Counted from the first letter of the stretch, positions 1 through 8,902 are shown. The stretch is 46,962 bases of DNA from an uncultured Candidatus Poseidoniales archaeon (GCA_902511005.1 CABXDN010000009.1:1-46962); one strand, 5' to 3'. Notes: generated by a model from the sequence alone, not told the origin. Program-made: numbers and translations.

Positions 1-804
1 AACTATCCTCAGAATAGTTCCTTTGCATGACACGGTCACGCACTCTTCGCCTTCCCGATTAAATGCTTTGAATTTTTGCGCGAAATAACCCAAATCAGAC
101 TCTCCAGATACGCCTCTGAAGTCTGAAATAGTTGAACCGCCTACCATTATTGCTTCTGCTATAACTTGATTTGTATGCTCAAAAATACGCTGCACTTTGA
201 CTCCAACTTTCTTACTTTTACCAGCAATCTCTGCCGCAGTTCTTAGAGGTGATATTTTGCTACGGAAAAGTATCTCACTGGCATATATATTTCCAAGACC
301 AGAGACTACTCTCTGGTCTAATAATGCACTCTTTATTGGAGAGCGTTTACCTTGAAGGTTTGACTTCAAAATTTCAGCAGTAAATTCTTCAGTAAGAGGT
401 TCAGGACCAAGACTAGATAGCCATTTCTGCTCTGACTCTTCGGATGTCAGAAATGTATCCATGAAACCAAAACGTCTATGATCAGTATATACAGCAGTTT
501 TAGCACCATCATCAAATTCAAAATATACATGGTCGTGTTTACCAGAACCATCTGAACCAATGGTCCAAACTCCTGTCATTCCAAGATGGCTCATCCAAGT
601 ATATCCATTAGATAGACGAAATAAGAGATACTTGGAACGCCTATCAATTTTCTGTATTTTAACTCCAGTCAGTGTTTCCTCAAAATCAGAAGGGAATGGA
701 AAACGAAGATTTGGACGCCTTAAGTCTACAAAACTAATCGTAGTATCTACCAAATGTGGGACGAGTCCCCGGCGAACCGTTTCAACCTCTGGCATTTCTG
801 GCAT
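1..804 (-). CDS. mutM: Formamidopyrimidine-DNA glycosylase (Fpg/MutM), C-terminus cut by window edge
   Basis: This is a bifunctional base-excision repair enzyme that removes oxidised purines such as 8-oxoguanine and nicks the abasic site. Translating the minus strand from the ATG at 804 gives MPEMPEVETVRRGL, so the catalytic Pro2 and Glu3 of the family are present once Met is removed. The helix-two-turn-helix block DQRVVSGLGNIYASE is also clear. The C-terminal zinc finger begins at about residue 255, but its first cysteine pair is spaced C255-x4-C260 rather than the usual C-x2-C. The second pair lies beyond base 1, so the gene is incomplete here (268 codons seen, family about 270-290). An ATG just upstream at 817 is in another frame. 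It is divergent from the next gene. Confidence 0.93.
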   Translation of the reverse strand, partial: MPEMPEVETVRRGLVPHLVDTTISFVDLRRPNLRFPFPSDFEETLTGVKIQKIDRRSKYLLFRLSNGYTWMSHLGMTGVWTIGSDGSGKHDHVYFEFDDGAKTAVYTDHRRFGFMDTFLTSEESEQKWLSSLGPEPLTEEFTAEILKSNLQGKRSPIKSALLDQRVVSGLGNIYASEILFRSKISPLRTAAEIAGKSKKVGVKVQRIFEHTNQVIAEAIMVGGSTISDFRGVSGESDLGYFAQKFKAFNREGEECVTVSCKGTILRIV

Positions 805-904
805 GATTGAACCATAGAAGGTAATCACATTATATTGACTATACGAATATGTCTTATCTGATAAACATAGAATACTTGAATAATGCCCCACATCTAGGGT
901 TAAC

Positions 905-1255
905 ATGGATAATAGAGATGAGATACCTTGGGCAAACCCTTCAAAGAATCCAAATAGCGTAGTTCAAGTTCAAGGCGCCTCTATGGGCCAATATACTCAA
1001 ACTAACGCAACTTTAGCATTAATTTTAGCTGCTGTTTCATATTTCATGTGTGGGATTTGTACCGCGGTTCCTGCTGTTATTTTAGCCAATGGTGCATTGG
1101 CGATTACAACTAGTCAACCGGGACATCCTGACCAAGGACTGGCCAAAGCAGCACAAATTCTTGGATGGATTATGGTTGTTTTGACTATTATAGGAATCTT
1201 AGTATGGTTATTATTCGCTGGACTTATTGGCGGAGCTGTTTTGTTAGAAAGTTAA
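905..1255 (+). CDS. Small DUF4190-like membrane protein
   Basis: This 116-residue protein has a polar N-terminus of about 30 residues followed by two hydrophobic segments (about residues 34-60 and 86-112). They are separated by a short loop with a GHPDQGLAKAAQILGW stretch. That arrangement (TM, Gly/Ala-rich turn, 'A..LGW' before the second TM) is typical of DUF4190-type small membrane proteins, whose function is unknown. The stop codon overlaps the stop of the convergent flpA gene by three bases. No signal peptide or catalytic residues are visible. Confidence 0.75.
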   Translation: MDNRDEIPWANPSKNPNSVVQVQGASMGQYTQTNATLALILAAVSYFMCGICTAVPAVILANGALAITTSQPGHPDQGLAKAAQILGWIMVVLTIIGILVWLLFAGLIGGAVLLES

Positions 1256-1965
1256 CTACTTTCTTTCCGAATAACAAAAACTCGATGCTGAGATTCAAAG
1301 TGAGAGATATCAATATTCTCTAATAAAGAAATTTTTTCATCGGATTCGATTAATTCCTTGGCCTGTTCAAATCTGGAATCATCGCCGCCTTCAATCCATC
1401 TTTCACTAGCAGCTTTGAGCGATAATAGTCCAATCCCTCCAACTTTGAGAAATGTCTCTGAAATATGTAAAAATGATTTCGTTTGATCTGCTATGCTAAT
1501 ATCTTGATGAATCCAATCTACTTTTCCTCTAAGATAAGGAGCAATTGATAATGGATTTCTGGCATCCCCCAAAACTGGAATCAAGCCGGGCCTATTTTCC
1601 GATAATTTGCTCAAATCTCTCATCATTCTTGGGGCTATTTCTACTGCTATAATTTGACCATTATGATGATTTCCTGAGCCACAGACATGGTCATGGATAT
1701 GACTAACTGTGGTTCCTGAAGACGCACCCAAGTACAGACAAGTTGAACCTACTTCTGGAATCATAAGGCTAGTCTCTTTCTTACTTTTTAGTAGACTAGC
1801 AGCCACTTTGGATTTACTAGGGTCCCAGTGACGCCATTCAATGCGACTGTCCTTTTTCCTTTTCTCGCCTCTAACTGAAACACCCCTTACTGCATTTCGG
1901 GTCCACAATGAACGACCCTCTTTACGAATCCCCCATGCTAATTTCTGAGGTTTCCTTCGAGCCAT
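1252..1965 (-). CDS. flpA: Fibrillarin-like rRNA/tRNA 2'-O-methyltransferase
   Basis: This is the SAM-dependent methyltransferase of the box C/D small ribonucleoprotein, which 2'-O-methylates rRNA and tRNA at sites chosen by guide RNAs. The SAM-binding motif YLGASSGTTVSH lies at about residues 78-89. It is followed by IIAVEIAPRMMRDL, the acidic DWIHQDIS motif, and LLSLKAASERW containing the catalytic Lys. At 237 residues it is close to the family norm of 225-235, with a basic N-terminal extension. It starts four bases after the end of nop5 on the same strand, so the two are almost certainly co-transcribed, as in most archaea. Confidence 0.95.
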   Translation of the reverse strand: MARRKPQKLAWGIRKEGRSLWTRNAVRGVSVRGEKRKKDSRIEWRHWDPSKSKVAASLLKSKKETSLMIPEVGSTCLYLGASSGTTVSHIHDHVCGSGNHHNGQIIAVEIAPRMMRDLSKLSENRPGLIPVLGDARNPLSIAPYLRGKVDWIHQDISIADQTKSFLHISETFLKVGGIGLLSLKAASERWIEGGDDSRFEQAKELIESDEKISLLENIDISHFESQHRVFVIRKESS

Positions 1966-1969
1966 AAAT

Positions 1970-3025
1970 TCACTTCCTCTTAGGAGGTTTTGGGAATCTA
2001 TCTTTTATCGACTCTGCTTCTTTATGTATTTTCGAAACTTCTTCCTTAGTCCACGGTTCACCATTAAAATGATCTATTCTTACAGCTATACTTGCTTTAC
2101 CTGCCAAATATCTTGCTACTTTACCTCGAACCCAGCGAGGGCTACGACTGACTGCTGGCATCGAAAACAGAATTGCCCCATGCTTGGGTGGAGGTGCACC
2201 TCGTCGATGTGCAGACATAGCAGCATTCGCCCCTAATACCTGTAGACTGCCTGACGGCATACGGGCTAATCGTTCTCTTCCACCCGCTAAAACTACTAAT
2301 TTCGCAGCGCCAATAGGACCAATTAATGCTGATAAACTGGGCAAGTAATCATTCGCTAAAACTCTAATTGCATTTTCATGATTTGATAACCTATCTGCAA
2401 TATCAACTACTGATTGTGCTTGAGATTTTACAACCCCCCACTCGTCTTCGGAGGGTTGGTGAAGAGTTTCGGGGACTTCAAATCGTTCAGAAACCTCATT
2501 AATTGATGAAGAGGAGGAAACTACCTCAGGTATTTCTCTTCTCATTTTATCAAGATCAAGTTCAGATAAAAAAAGACCAATCCACTCAATACACCTAGCT
2601 TCAAGAGTAGTCCAAGATGCTCTGAGTTCATTATTTGCTCCAACCATCATATCCAGACGTCTATCGATATCTCCTGAAGAATCTGCAACTCCTCGCTTAG
2701 CTAAACGAGTTGATGCCTCGGTGAACTTCAGAACTTCTTCTTCTGACAATTCAGGCCAATCAGAACATGATAATACTCCTAAAGAATCAGGAATAGCGTC
2801 AGGAAACCTTTCTTTCAAGGAACGTGCTTCAGAAGTCATTCGACCTGATTGTAAATCTGAAAGGCGATTTACGAGAGACTTGGTTGAGATTCTGTTCCAA
2901 TATAATTCATCAATAATCTCTTCGTTATCATCTATAACGCGGGCCAATCTCCAATCATAGATGATACGCACGGACTCTTCGACATCGACTTCAGGCTTCA
3001 ATCTCGCGATTCCGAGCGAAGGCAT
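1970..3025 (-). CDS. nop5: Nop5 (Nop56/58 family) box C/D sRNP core protein
   Basis: This is the scaffold protein that bridges fibrillarin and the L7Ae-bound guide RNA in the archaeal box C/D sRNP. The C-terminal Nop domain (about residues 215-335) is easily recognised by LPSLSALIGPIGAAKLV, MPSGSLQVLGANAAM and the PPPKHGAILFSMP stretch. The N-terminal half, which binds fibrillarin, is divergent. A central coiled-coil of about 100 residues is plausible from the Leu/Glu-rich sequence. The very C-terminus is basic (PKPPKRK). At 351 residues it is slightly shorter than typical archaeal Nop5. It lies upstream of flpA in a two-gene operon, divergent from the fluoride channel gene. Confidence 0.93.
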   Translation of the reverse strand: MPSLGIARLKPEVDVEESVRIIYDWRLARVIDDNEEIIDELYWNRISTKSLVNRLSDLQSGRMTSEARSLKERFPDAIPDSLGVLSCSDWPELSEEEVLKFTEASTRLAKRGVADSSGDIDRRLDMMVGANNELRASWTTLEARCIEWIGLFLSELDLDKMRREIPEVVSSSSSINEVSERFEVPETLHQPSEDEWGVVKSQAQSVVDIADRLSNHENAIRVLANDYLPSLSALIGPIGAAKLVVLAGGRERLARMPSGSLQVLGANAAMSAHRRGAPPPKHGAILFSMPAVSRSPRWVRGKVARYLAGKASIAVRIDHFNGEPWTKEEVSKIHKEAESIKDRFPKPPKRK

Positions 3026-3051
3026 GAAAACTAGTATCTATTGGCAGGGTT

Positions 3052-3426
3052 ATGGACGGTAGGCTGATGCTATTGGTAGGCATTGGTGGTGCTATAGGGG
3101 CCATTTTAAGATATATTATTTCAGATATTATGCCATCAGAAGGACTTCCTTATGGCACCATAACGGTGAATCTAATAGGATCACTGTTACTTGGAATTAT
3201 GTTTGGTGCTATCGCTGCTGATGCATTAATTAGTCAAGATAATCTATTACTATTTGGAACTGGTATTCTTGGGGCATTTACCACTATGTCTGCTTTCGCA
3301 ATGGACACCGTTAATCTATCTGAAAATGAATTTTCTACTGCGATGATTTATGTTACTCTGACTATTATGGGAAGTATTGGTTTGGCATGGTCAGGATATA
3401 GGATTGGAATTGGATTGTTTTCATAA
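3052..3426 (+). CDS. crcB: Fluoride ion channel (Fluc/CrcB)
   Basis: This is a dual-topology membrane channel that exports toxic fluoride. The 124-residue sequence has four hydrophobic segments and the family signatures GGAIGAILRY (residues 13-22), TVNLIGSLLLG, and GILGAFTTMSAF, which includes the Phe/Thr/Ser pore track and the central Na+ site region. Single-gene homodimeric Fluc is expected because no second crcB copy is seen beside it. Only 26 bases separate it from the divergent nop5 start. That leaves no room for a fluoride riboswitch, and none is seen. Confidence 0.93.
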   Translation: MDGRLMLLVGIGGAIGAILRYIISDIMPSEGLPYGTITVNLIGSLLLGIMFGAIAADALISQDNLLLFGTGILGAFTTMSAFAMDTVNLSENEFSTAMIYVTLTIMGSIGLAWSGYRIGIGLFS

Positions 3427-3524
3427 TTTAGAAGATATTTCTGGTCTTGGATGAGTAATGTTCAATAAGACATTGATTTACCACTATTCGGTTGAAGATA
3501 GAAATCAACTGGTTGTGAGAAGTT

Positions 3525-3899
3525 ATGTTTTGTCCAGAATGCGGTACGTTAGGTTTTATGGAAGCAAATGGGAATATTAGATGCACTAATTATACGTGTG
3601 GCTATGAAGGCCCTCTAGCAGGAAAAGATGGGAAAGGAGCAGAATTTACTGACCCAATGACAGGAGAAACAATTGATCTCGGAGCAGCAAGAACATCAGT
3701 AGAAGTTAAGGAAAGAGATGATAGAACTCGCGGCGAAGATAAAGCTAGAGGGATTTTATACGAGGACAGCTACATATGCCCTAAATGTGATTGCAAGAAG
3801 ATATTTGTTTGGATGCAACAAACTAGATCTTCTGATGAACCAGAAACAAAAATGTGTACTTGTTCTGAATGTGGACATAAGTTTAGAGAATACCAATAA
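3525..3899 (+). CDS. tfs: Transcription factor S (TFS, TFIIS-like RNA cleavage factor)
   Basis: TFS inserts its C-terminal zinc ribbon into the secondary channel of archaeal RNA polymerase and stimulates cleavage of backtracked transcripts. The N-terminal ribbon has C3, C6, C20 and C25. The C-terminal ribbon has C85-C88 and C113-C116, with the QTRSSDEPET loop carrying the catalytic Asp104-Glu105 pair. The length of 124 residues is slightly above the usual 105-115 because of a longer acidic linker. It precedes PCNA on the same strand by about 100 bases. The acidic DE pair argues for TFS rather than a pure Rpb9-type subunit. Confidence 0.95.
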   Translation: MFCPECGTLGFMEANGNIRCTNYTCGYEGPLAGKDGKGAEFTDPMTGETIDLGAARTSVEVKERDDRTRGEDKARGILYEDSYICPKCDCKKIFVWMQQTRSSDEPETKMCTCSECGHKFREYQ

Positions 3900-3916
3900 A
3901 TTAGCGAAAAAAGAAT

Positions 3917-3926
3917 AAAATATATT
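3917..3926 (+). promoter_or_regulatory. Candidate TATA box for the PCNA gene
   Basis: A run AAAATATATT preceded by an A-rich stretch (a possible BRE) lies about 75 bases upstream of the PCNA start. It fits the archaeal TATA/BRE pattern. A GGGG-rich Shine-Dalgarno-like stretch sits just before the ATG at 4001. Seen by eye only; the transcription start is not known. Confidence 0.35.
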
Positions 3927-4000
3927 GTTAAATGACTAATTGCTCAAACAGAAGCATGAATAACCAGCAGTTAAGGGTAAGTTAAGAAAGGGGCGGCATT

Positions 4001-4750
4001 ATGTTGAGAGTCACAGCAAACACGCAATTAATGAAAGAAATAGTAGACTTGCTTTCTGTGTTAACAGAAGAAGCAAAATTAGTATGGGGTGAGAATGGAC
4101 TTCACATCAATGTAGTTGATGGTTCGCATGTAGCATTATTATCTGCTACAATAGGAGATGCTTGCTTTGAAACATATGAAGTCGAACCGGTAGAAATAGG
4201 CCTAGAACTAGCTAAATTAAGAGACTTATTGAGTTTAGCAGGGCCCTCTGATTTAGTTGAATTAGATTATGATGAAGCAATAGGTGCAATTAATGTGAGA
4301 GTAGGCGCAGTACATCGAATTTTGAGAGGATTAGATACAGGTTCTATGAATGAACCTAAGATGCCTCAACTAACTTTCGATAGCAAAGCAACTATTGATC
4401 CTACTAAATTATCTAACGCATTAAGAGCTGCAAAATTTGTAGGAGAATTAGTAGATTTAAGCCTAGATACGAATCAAATGAGTGTATCCGTCACGGTAGA
4501 AGCGGGTGAATCTGTTAATGTTAGATTTGATGCGGGAGAACTAAGTGAATTGGTAGCCCCGAACCCTACTCATTCAACTTATTCTTTACAATTTTTAGAC
4601 CCTCTAACAAGAAAACTTGCTGGTGGTCTAACTGATGCTGTAACTTTAGAATTCCAAGATAAATATCCTTTACGACTTACATGGAATAGTAATGACGGAG
4701 GAGCTAGTTGGGTTTACTTCCTAGCCCCAAGAGTTACAAATGATCCTTGA
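4001..4750 (+). CDS. pcn: DNA polymerase sliding clamp (PCNA)
   Basis: This is the homotrimeric ring that tethers replicative polymerases, FEN1, ligase and other PIP-box proteins to DNA. The 249-residue length is standard. Two-domain clamp features are clear: the N-terminal domain with LHINVVDGSHVALLSATI, the inter-domain connector region around residues 115-130, and the second domain ending in YPLRLTWNSNDGGASWVYFLAPRV, the usual C-terminal pocket for client peptides. It is preceded by TFS and followed by a glycosyltransferase. A GGGGCGG stretch a few bases upstream supports the chosen ATG. Confidence 0.96.
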   Translation: MLRVTANTQLMKEIVDLLSVLTEEAKLVWGENGLHINVVDGSHVALLSATIGDACFETYEVEPVEIGLELAKLRDLLSLAGPSDLVELDYDEAIGAINVRVGAVHRILRGLDTGSMNEPKMPQLTFDSKATIDPTKLSNALRAAKFVGELVDLSLDTNQMSVSVTVEAGESVNVRFDAGELSELVAPNPTHSTYSLQFLDPLTRKLAGGLTDAVTLEFQDKYPLRLTWNSNDGGASWVYFLAPRVTNDP

Positions 4751-4794
4751 TTGTTCATCGATGTTATTGAAAGCATTGATGCTTACGCGCGGTC

Positions 4795-5883
4795 ATGAGT
4801 AATCTCTCAGTCACTGTAATCATTCCTAGTGTTAGGAATCATGAAGAACTAGATATTGCTCTAAAAGGATTAAGCAATCAAACCTACCTAGGCCCTTGTG
4901 AAATAGTCGTAGTTGGACCTATAAATGATCCAGCAAAAAAAGTTTGTGAAAAAAATAATATTCGATTCATAGATGATGATGGCTCTAGAACTAGAGCGGA
5001 TGCTTGTAACATTGCAATCAATGCTACTGAATCAGAAGTTATACTATTCACAGATGATGACGTAATTGTACCCAAGGATTGGGTTGAAAAGTTAGTGTCA
5101 TGGTTTTCTAGAGAAGAGGTAAGTGGAGTAGGTGGACCAAATTTTGCACCTGTAGAAGAATCTACAATTTGGCAACAAGTTATTGATGTTGCATTTTGTA
5201 GCACAATATTTACTGCTGGAACTAATTATGGTAAAGTTGGAACGAAGGAACTTGATGAAGTAAAACAATTACCAGGTGTTAATTGCGCTTACAGACGCTC
5301 TGTTATCGAAGAAATTGGTGGATTTGATGAAGGTGCAATAGGAGCAGAAGATGTCATGCTTGATCATAGAATAAGAATGACTGGAAAGAAATTATGGACA
5401 GATAGAACTGCGATTATGTGGCATAGAAGGAGAGATTTGTCTAGGGTCAAGAAACAAATTAGAAACTATGGGCTTGTGAGGACTTTAGCAAGTCATCAAT
5501 ATCCTGAATTGAGAGCACCCACACATACAGCAGTAGCATTATTTCCTCCAATAGTAATTGCAGCATTTACATTCTTTTTTTGGGGTTTAGCGAATGGAGG
5601 TTTAGCTTGGCCTGATTTCTGGGACATTAGTTTATCTACAGTTCCAATGGGGCTTCCAAGATTAGGAGTTCACACATTACCAACTCTTATTTTGATATAC
5701 AATTTAATTGCTTGGTATGGCTCATGGAAAGGAAACTCACCAAGTAAAACAAAGAAAACTATCTTCTTGTCTTCAATAGCAACTTACACATTACACTGGA
5801 ACTATGGTATGGGAGTTCTAACTGGATGGATGAGAATTATAACAGGGGATTCAGGCTTACAAATAGACGATAGAGAACGTTAA
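4795..5883 (+). CDS. Membrane-anchored family 2 glycosyltransferase
   Basis: A GT-A fold glycosyltransferase occupies about residues 1-235. It has the opening VTVIIPSVRN, the metal/nucleotide-sugar motif FTDDDV (Asp87-89) and the acceptor-side acidic pair in IGAEDVMLDHRI (Glu185-Asp186). Three hydrophobic segments follow (about residues 243-265, 285-307 and 325-345), so the catalytic domain is anchored in the membrane on the cytoplasmic side. Such enzymes usually transfer sugars onto polyprenyl carriers or cell-surface glycans, but the donor and acceptor cannot be read from the sequence. It is convergent with the next gene, only two bases away. Confidence 0.85.
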   Translation: MSNLSVTVIIPSVRNHEELDIALKGLSNQTYLGPCEIVVVGPINDPAKKVCEKNNIRFIDDDGSRTRADACNIAINATESEVILFTDDDVIVPKDWVEKLVSWFSREEVSGVGGPNFAPVEESTIWQQVIDVAFCSTIFTAGTNYGKVGTKELDEVKQLPGVNCAYRRSVIEEIGGFDEGAIGAEDVMLDHRIRMTGKKLWTDRTAIMWHRRRDLSRVKKQIRNYGLVRTLASHQYPELRAPTHTAVALFPPIVIAAFTFFFWGLANGGLAWPDFWDISLSTVPMGLPRLGVHTLPTLILIYNLIAWYGSWKGNSPSKTKKTIFLSSIATYTLHWNYGMGVLTGWMRIITGDSGLQIDDRER

Positions 5884-5885
5884 AT

Positions 5886-6581
5886 TTATTTCATTCTTCC
5901 ACAATTATTTCCAATTCGCCAAGATTTTGTTTTAGGCCTCCAAAAAATAACTGTGAATACTCCAATAAAAATACCACCAAAAACAAGATTTAACCAGCCT
6001 TCTAAAATATATCCTTCACTCGCATTGAAGTGAGCCCATAGAAAAGAAGGAATTATGCCAAAAATCAGCGAGATAGCGGATTCTTCAAGAATTAATCGGG
6101 ACTTATTCGAAGATTCGGGCAATTGTGGGGATTCGTTTGTAAACATGTCATTACTAGGTCTCTTAACTAACCTCATGTAATCTGAATTAGTATCTTTAGT
6201 AATCGGACTATTAGAAGCACTTCCTGAATCCCAAGTACGTGCGATTTTCATTATCCAATCTTCTTCTATGAATGGTCTACCATCGCAATGTTTAGACCAA
6301 TATGAACCTCTTATACGATCAGATAGTTCTTCTAATTCATTATTTCCAGAAATTAAATTTTGTCGGAATGCTAACTCCCACTCAGCTTCTGAAGCAATAT
6401 AACAGTCAGTTGATTCTAATATCTTAGAAGCATTTTCTCGGGAAATAGGCAAGAATGAAATCTCGTATTCATAATCAATTTTTACTTCATGACGAGGACC
6501 AATCCCTCCAAAAATAATTGAACGATTATCAGAGCCAACGTATACTTTCCCCGGATTTACAGTTATCCATTGTATCTCCAA
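5886..6581 (-). CDS. Divergent FGE-sulfatase (SUMF1)-like domain with two C-terminal TM segments
   Basis: The N-terminal region has the outline of the formylglycine-generating-enzyme fold: an opening W-x-V-x-P-G-K-V-x-V-G-S strand, a PRHEVKIDYEYEIS strand, and YIASEAEWELAFR, matching the 'P.EAEWE.A.R' block. The later RGGS-type core and catalytic cysteines are not evident, so enzymatic function is doubtful. Two hydrophobic stretches near the C-terminus (about residues 170-190 and 195-215) suggest membrane attachment. I chose the TTG at 6581 (231 residues) because GAGGTG lies six bases upstream and it starts 11 bases after the ABC gene. An earlier ATG at 6653 would overlap that gene by 62 bases. 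It is probably co-transcribed with the exporter. Confidence 0.6.
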   Translation of the reverse strand: MEIQWITVNPGKVYVGSDNRSIIFGGIGPRHEVKIDYEYEISFLPISRENASKILESTDCYIASEAEWELAFRQNLISGNNELEELSDRIRGSYWSKHCDGRPFIEEDWIMKIARTWDSGSASNSPITKDTNSDYMRLVKRPSNDMFTNESPQLPESSNKSRLILEESAISLIFGIIPSFLWAHFNASEGYILEGWLNLVFGGIFIGVFTVIFWRPKTKSWRIGNNCGRMK

Positions 6582-6591
6582 AAAAACACCT

Positions 6592-8478
6592 CTAAGAATC
6601 AATTTCTCCCGTTTGAATTGACCATTGAGATGCATAAACATTGTTATTTTCAATTAATTGATTATGTATTCCACGTTCTACAATAACCCCATCAACTAAT
6701 GCAATTATTTCATCCGAATTTCTTATTGTCGCCAACCTATGGGCGACGGCAATAGTAATTCTCTTTTTACCACCATTAGATCCCCCGAAAAGAGATTGTT
6801 GAATTCTCTTTTCAGTTTCAGCATCTAAGGCAGCACTCGCTTCATCGAGAATTAATAAATCAGGATTATTAAGAAGTGCTCGTGCTAGACTTATGCGTGC
6901 TCTTTGGCCTCCTGAAAGCATCACGCCACGATCACCTACCATGGTATCAATTCCTTCGGGTAATTTAGAGGTGAATTCCAATGCACCCGCTGTTTCCAAA
7001 GCAGACTTAATTTCATCATCTGTGGCATCACGCGCATAAGCTATATTTTCACGTAAGGTACCGAAAAAGAGGAATGGTTCTTGAGACACGAAACCAATCC
7101 TATTCCTTACAGATTTAATAGAATATTCATTTATACTTATACCATTAATTAGGATTTCACCACTCTGAGGCTCGTAAAACCTTTCTACTAATTTTAGAAT
7201 TGTACTTTTCCCTGCACCGGTATGTCCCATGACGCCTAGTGAATCACCAGAAGATGCAGTAAAAGAAATACCATTGAGGACATTTCCTTCAGACGAGGGA
7301 TAGGAGAAAGATACATCCTCGAAAGAAATAGAGGTTATTGGTCCATCTAATTCAATGGCGCCTTCTTTATCGTAAATTGATGGCTCTAAATCAATTATCG
7401 CAAATACTCTCTTAGAAGAAGCCTCACCTTTCTGTAACTGATTAAGAAGCATACCTAATATGAACATAGGCATAGTCATTCTAGTTGAAATCAAAAGAAA
7501 TGTAACGAACTGCCCCACTGTAATCTCACCTGAGGCCATAACCCATCCTCCTGCAGAAACGAGAAGACCGAATGATATACCAGCAACTACATAGATTCCA
7601 GGGATGAAACGGTTTCTAACAAATGCCGCGGAAATAGATTGATCGCGATAATCTCCACTTTGCCGCCCTATCCTAGAACTTTCAAAGCTAGTAGCATTGT
7701 AAGCTTGTACAACGGTTATTCCTGACAATACATTTTCTAGTATGGCTACTATTCCTCCTGTGCTCTCCCTTGTCTTTCTATATTTACGCTGAACTCTAGT
7801 AGAAAACCATACTACCATAGGGACAATTAGGGCTAAAGGAGCGAATAAAATTACAGCGAGAGTAGGGGACATCCAGAACATAATACCGAATGCAGTCGCG
7901 AATGTCATGACTAAACGTATCATACTGGTGCTAGCGTCAGAAATTATGTCCTCTAATTGGGCAACATCAGCTGATAAAACAGACATCAAATTACCTGTCT
8001 GTCTTGTTTCGAAATATGATGCTTCCATGGCCATCAATGAATCTGTGGCATCCATTCGAATATCATGTTGAGCCATGTAAGCAGTTGATTGCCAAAGTTG
8101 GTTACTAAGTCCCTGGAAAATAGCAAGACAAGTAAAGCACATTAGAATCAAGAAACCAAAACCAAACTCTACTGAATTCATTGGACCCAAAGAAGGAAGA
8201 ATATCTGAGGTGACAAAATCTCCAATAATTGAATCTGGGATTAGTTCGTCTCTGTAATAGTCTGCAGCCATTCCAATAGCAACAAATGGTATCAAGTCGA
8301 AAGCTCGAGCTATACCATTAGTAACCACTCCACCTAGTGCCCTTCGCCAGTATCTCTTCAGATATGGTACTATTCTCCAGATTTTTCGGCCAACAATTTG
8401 CTTATCATCTACGATATCTGAACTATCTTTACTCAGTCCTATTTCATTAGACATCGGAGTGACTTCATTGTCGGACAT
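6592..8478 (-). CDS. ABC transporter, fused permease and ATPase (MsbA/LmrA-type exporter half)
   Basis: This 628-residue half-transporter should work as a homodimer. Six transmembrane helices span roughly residues 40-345, including the EASYFETRQTGNL coupling segment and the VQAYNATSFE segment. The nucleotide-binding domain has Walker A GHTGAGKST (418-426), a Q-loop in IGFVSQEPFLF, the LSGGQ signature (521-525), Walker B LLILDEAS with Asp545-Glu546, and the H-loop His580. Exporters of this type move lipids, drugs or peptides, and the substrate cannot be assigned. The next gene downstream on the same strand is the SUMF1-like membrane protein. Confidence 0.93.
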   Translation of the reverse strand: MSDNEVTPMSNEIGLSKDSSDIVDDKQIVGRKIWRIVPYLKRYWRRALGGVVTNGIARAFDLIPFVAIGMAADYYRDELIPDSIIGDFVTSDILPSLGPMNSVEFGFGFLILMCFTCLAIFQGLSNQLWQSTAYMAQHDIRMDATDSLMAMEASYFETRQTGNLMSVLSADVAQLEDIISDASTSMIRLVMTFATAFGIMFWMSPTLAVILFAPLALIVPMVVWFSTRVQRKYRKTRESTGGIVAILENVLSGITVVQAYNATSFESSRIGRQSGDYRDQSISAAFVRNRFIPGIYVVAGISFGLLVSAGGWVMASGEITVGQFVTFLLISTRMTMPMFILGMLLNQLQKGEASSKRVFAIIDLEPSIYDKEGAIELDGPITSISFEDVSFSYPSSEGNVLNGISFTASSGDSLGVMGHTGAGKSTILKLVERFYEPQSGEILINGISINEYSIKSVRNRIGFVSQEPFLFFGTLRENIAYARDATDDEIKSALETAGALEFTSKLPEGIDTMVGDRGVMLSGGQRARISLARALLNNPDLLILDEASAALDAETEKRIQQSLFGGSNGGKKRITIAVAHRLATIRNSDEIIALVDGVIVERGIHNQLIENNNVYASQWSIQTGEIDS

Positions 8479-8536
8479 AGACTGACGGAGGGGGAAAGGT
8501 GTTTCAATATGATAGATTGAAAGTTTGTGATTATTT

Positions 8537-8611
8537 TGGTGCGCCCGCCGGGATTTGAACCCGGGACATGAGGTTGGAAACCTCAGGTGATAACCCCTTC
8601 ACTACAGGCGC
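8537..8611 (-). tRNA. tRNA-Gly(UCC), CCA encoded
   Basis: Folding the minus strand gives acceptor GCGCCTG paired with CGGGCGC (one G-U pair), a four-base D stem GTGA/TCAC, anticodon stem TGAGG/CCTCA around loop TTTCCAA (anticodon UCC), and T arm CCGGG-TTCAAAT-CCCGG. The discriminator is A, and the CCA tail is present in the DNA at 8537-8539. No intron is seen. It lies between the divergent ABC gene and a small membrane ORF. Confidence 0.95.
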
Positions 8612-8665
8612 GCTGACCGTCCGAGCATAGGGTCTTTCTAAACTAGTTCGGTTACATCTGTTCAA

Positions 8666-8902
8666 ATGTTAGTAGCATCTCGGAGTATTATGCTTGTGCG
8701 TCAAAGAATTGGAATTCTATTCATGATACTCTTCTTACCGATAAATGGGCCAATATTAAGATTGGTTATACAAGAACTGATTAATCGACCTTTGCCAATA
8801 GGAGAATTTGATTTCTTTGTTATCTGTGTCTTTCTTTTCTTAGGAGGAGGGATAATGACATTCACTCCAAAACTTAAGTTCGCGTTTCATTTGATTGAGT
8901 AA
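8666..8902 (+). CDS. Small two-TM membrane protein, hypothetical
   Basis: A 78-residue ORF with two strongly hydrophobic stretches (about residues 15-37 and 48-66) and basic flanks. I recognise no family. It fills the gap between tRNA-Gly and the convergent TatD-type gene and overlaps the 3' end of the latter by 16 bases. A second in-frame ATG eight codons in (8690) may be the true start. Support is only the open frame and the membrane-like composition, so it could be spurious. Confidence 0.4.
   Translation: MLVASRSIMLVRQRIGILFMILFLPINGPILRLVIQELINRPLPIGEFDFFVICVFLFLGGGIMTFTPKLKFAFHLIE

Noticed and set aside
3026-3051. Fluoride riboswitch in front of crcB
   Set aside because: Only 26 bases separate the divergent genes and no conserved riboswitch motif is visible.
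8537-8902. Integration site at tRNA-Gly with a mobile-element remnant
   Set aside because: No repeated tRNA 3' end, integrase or atypical gene block is seen next to it.
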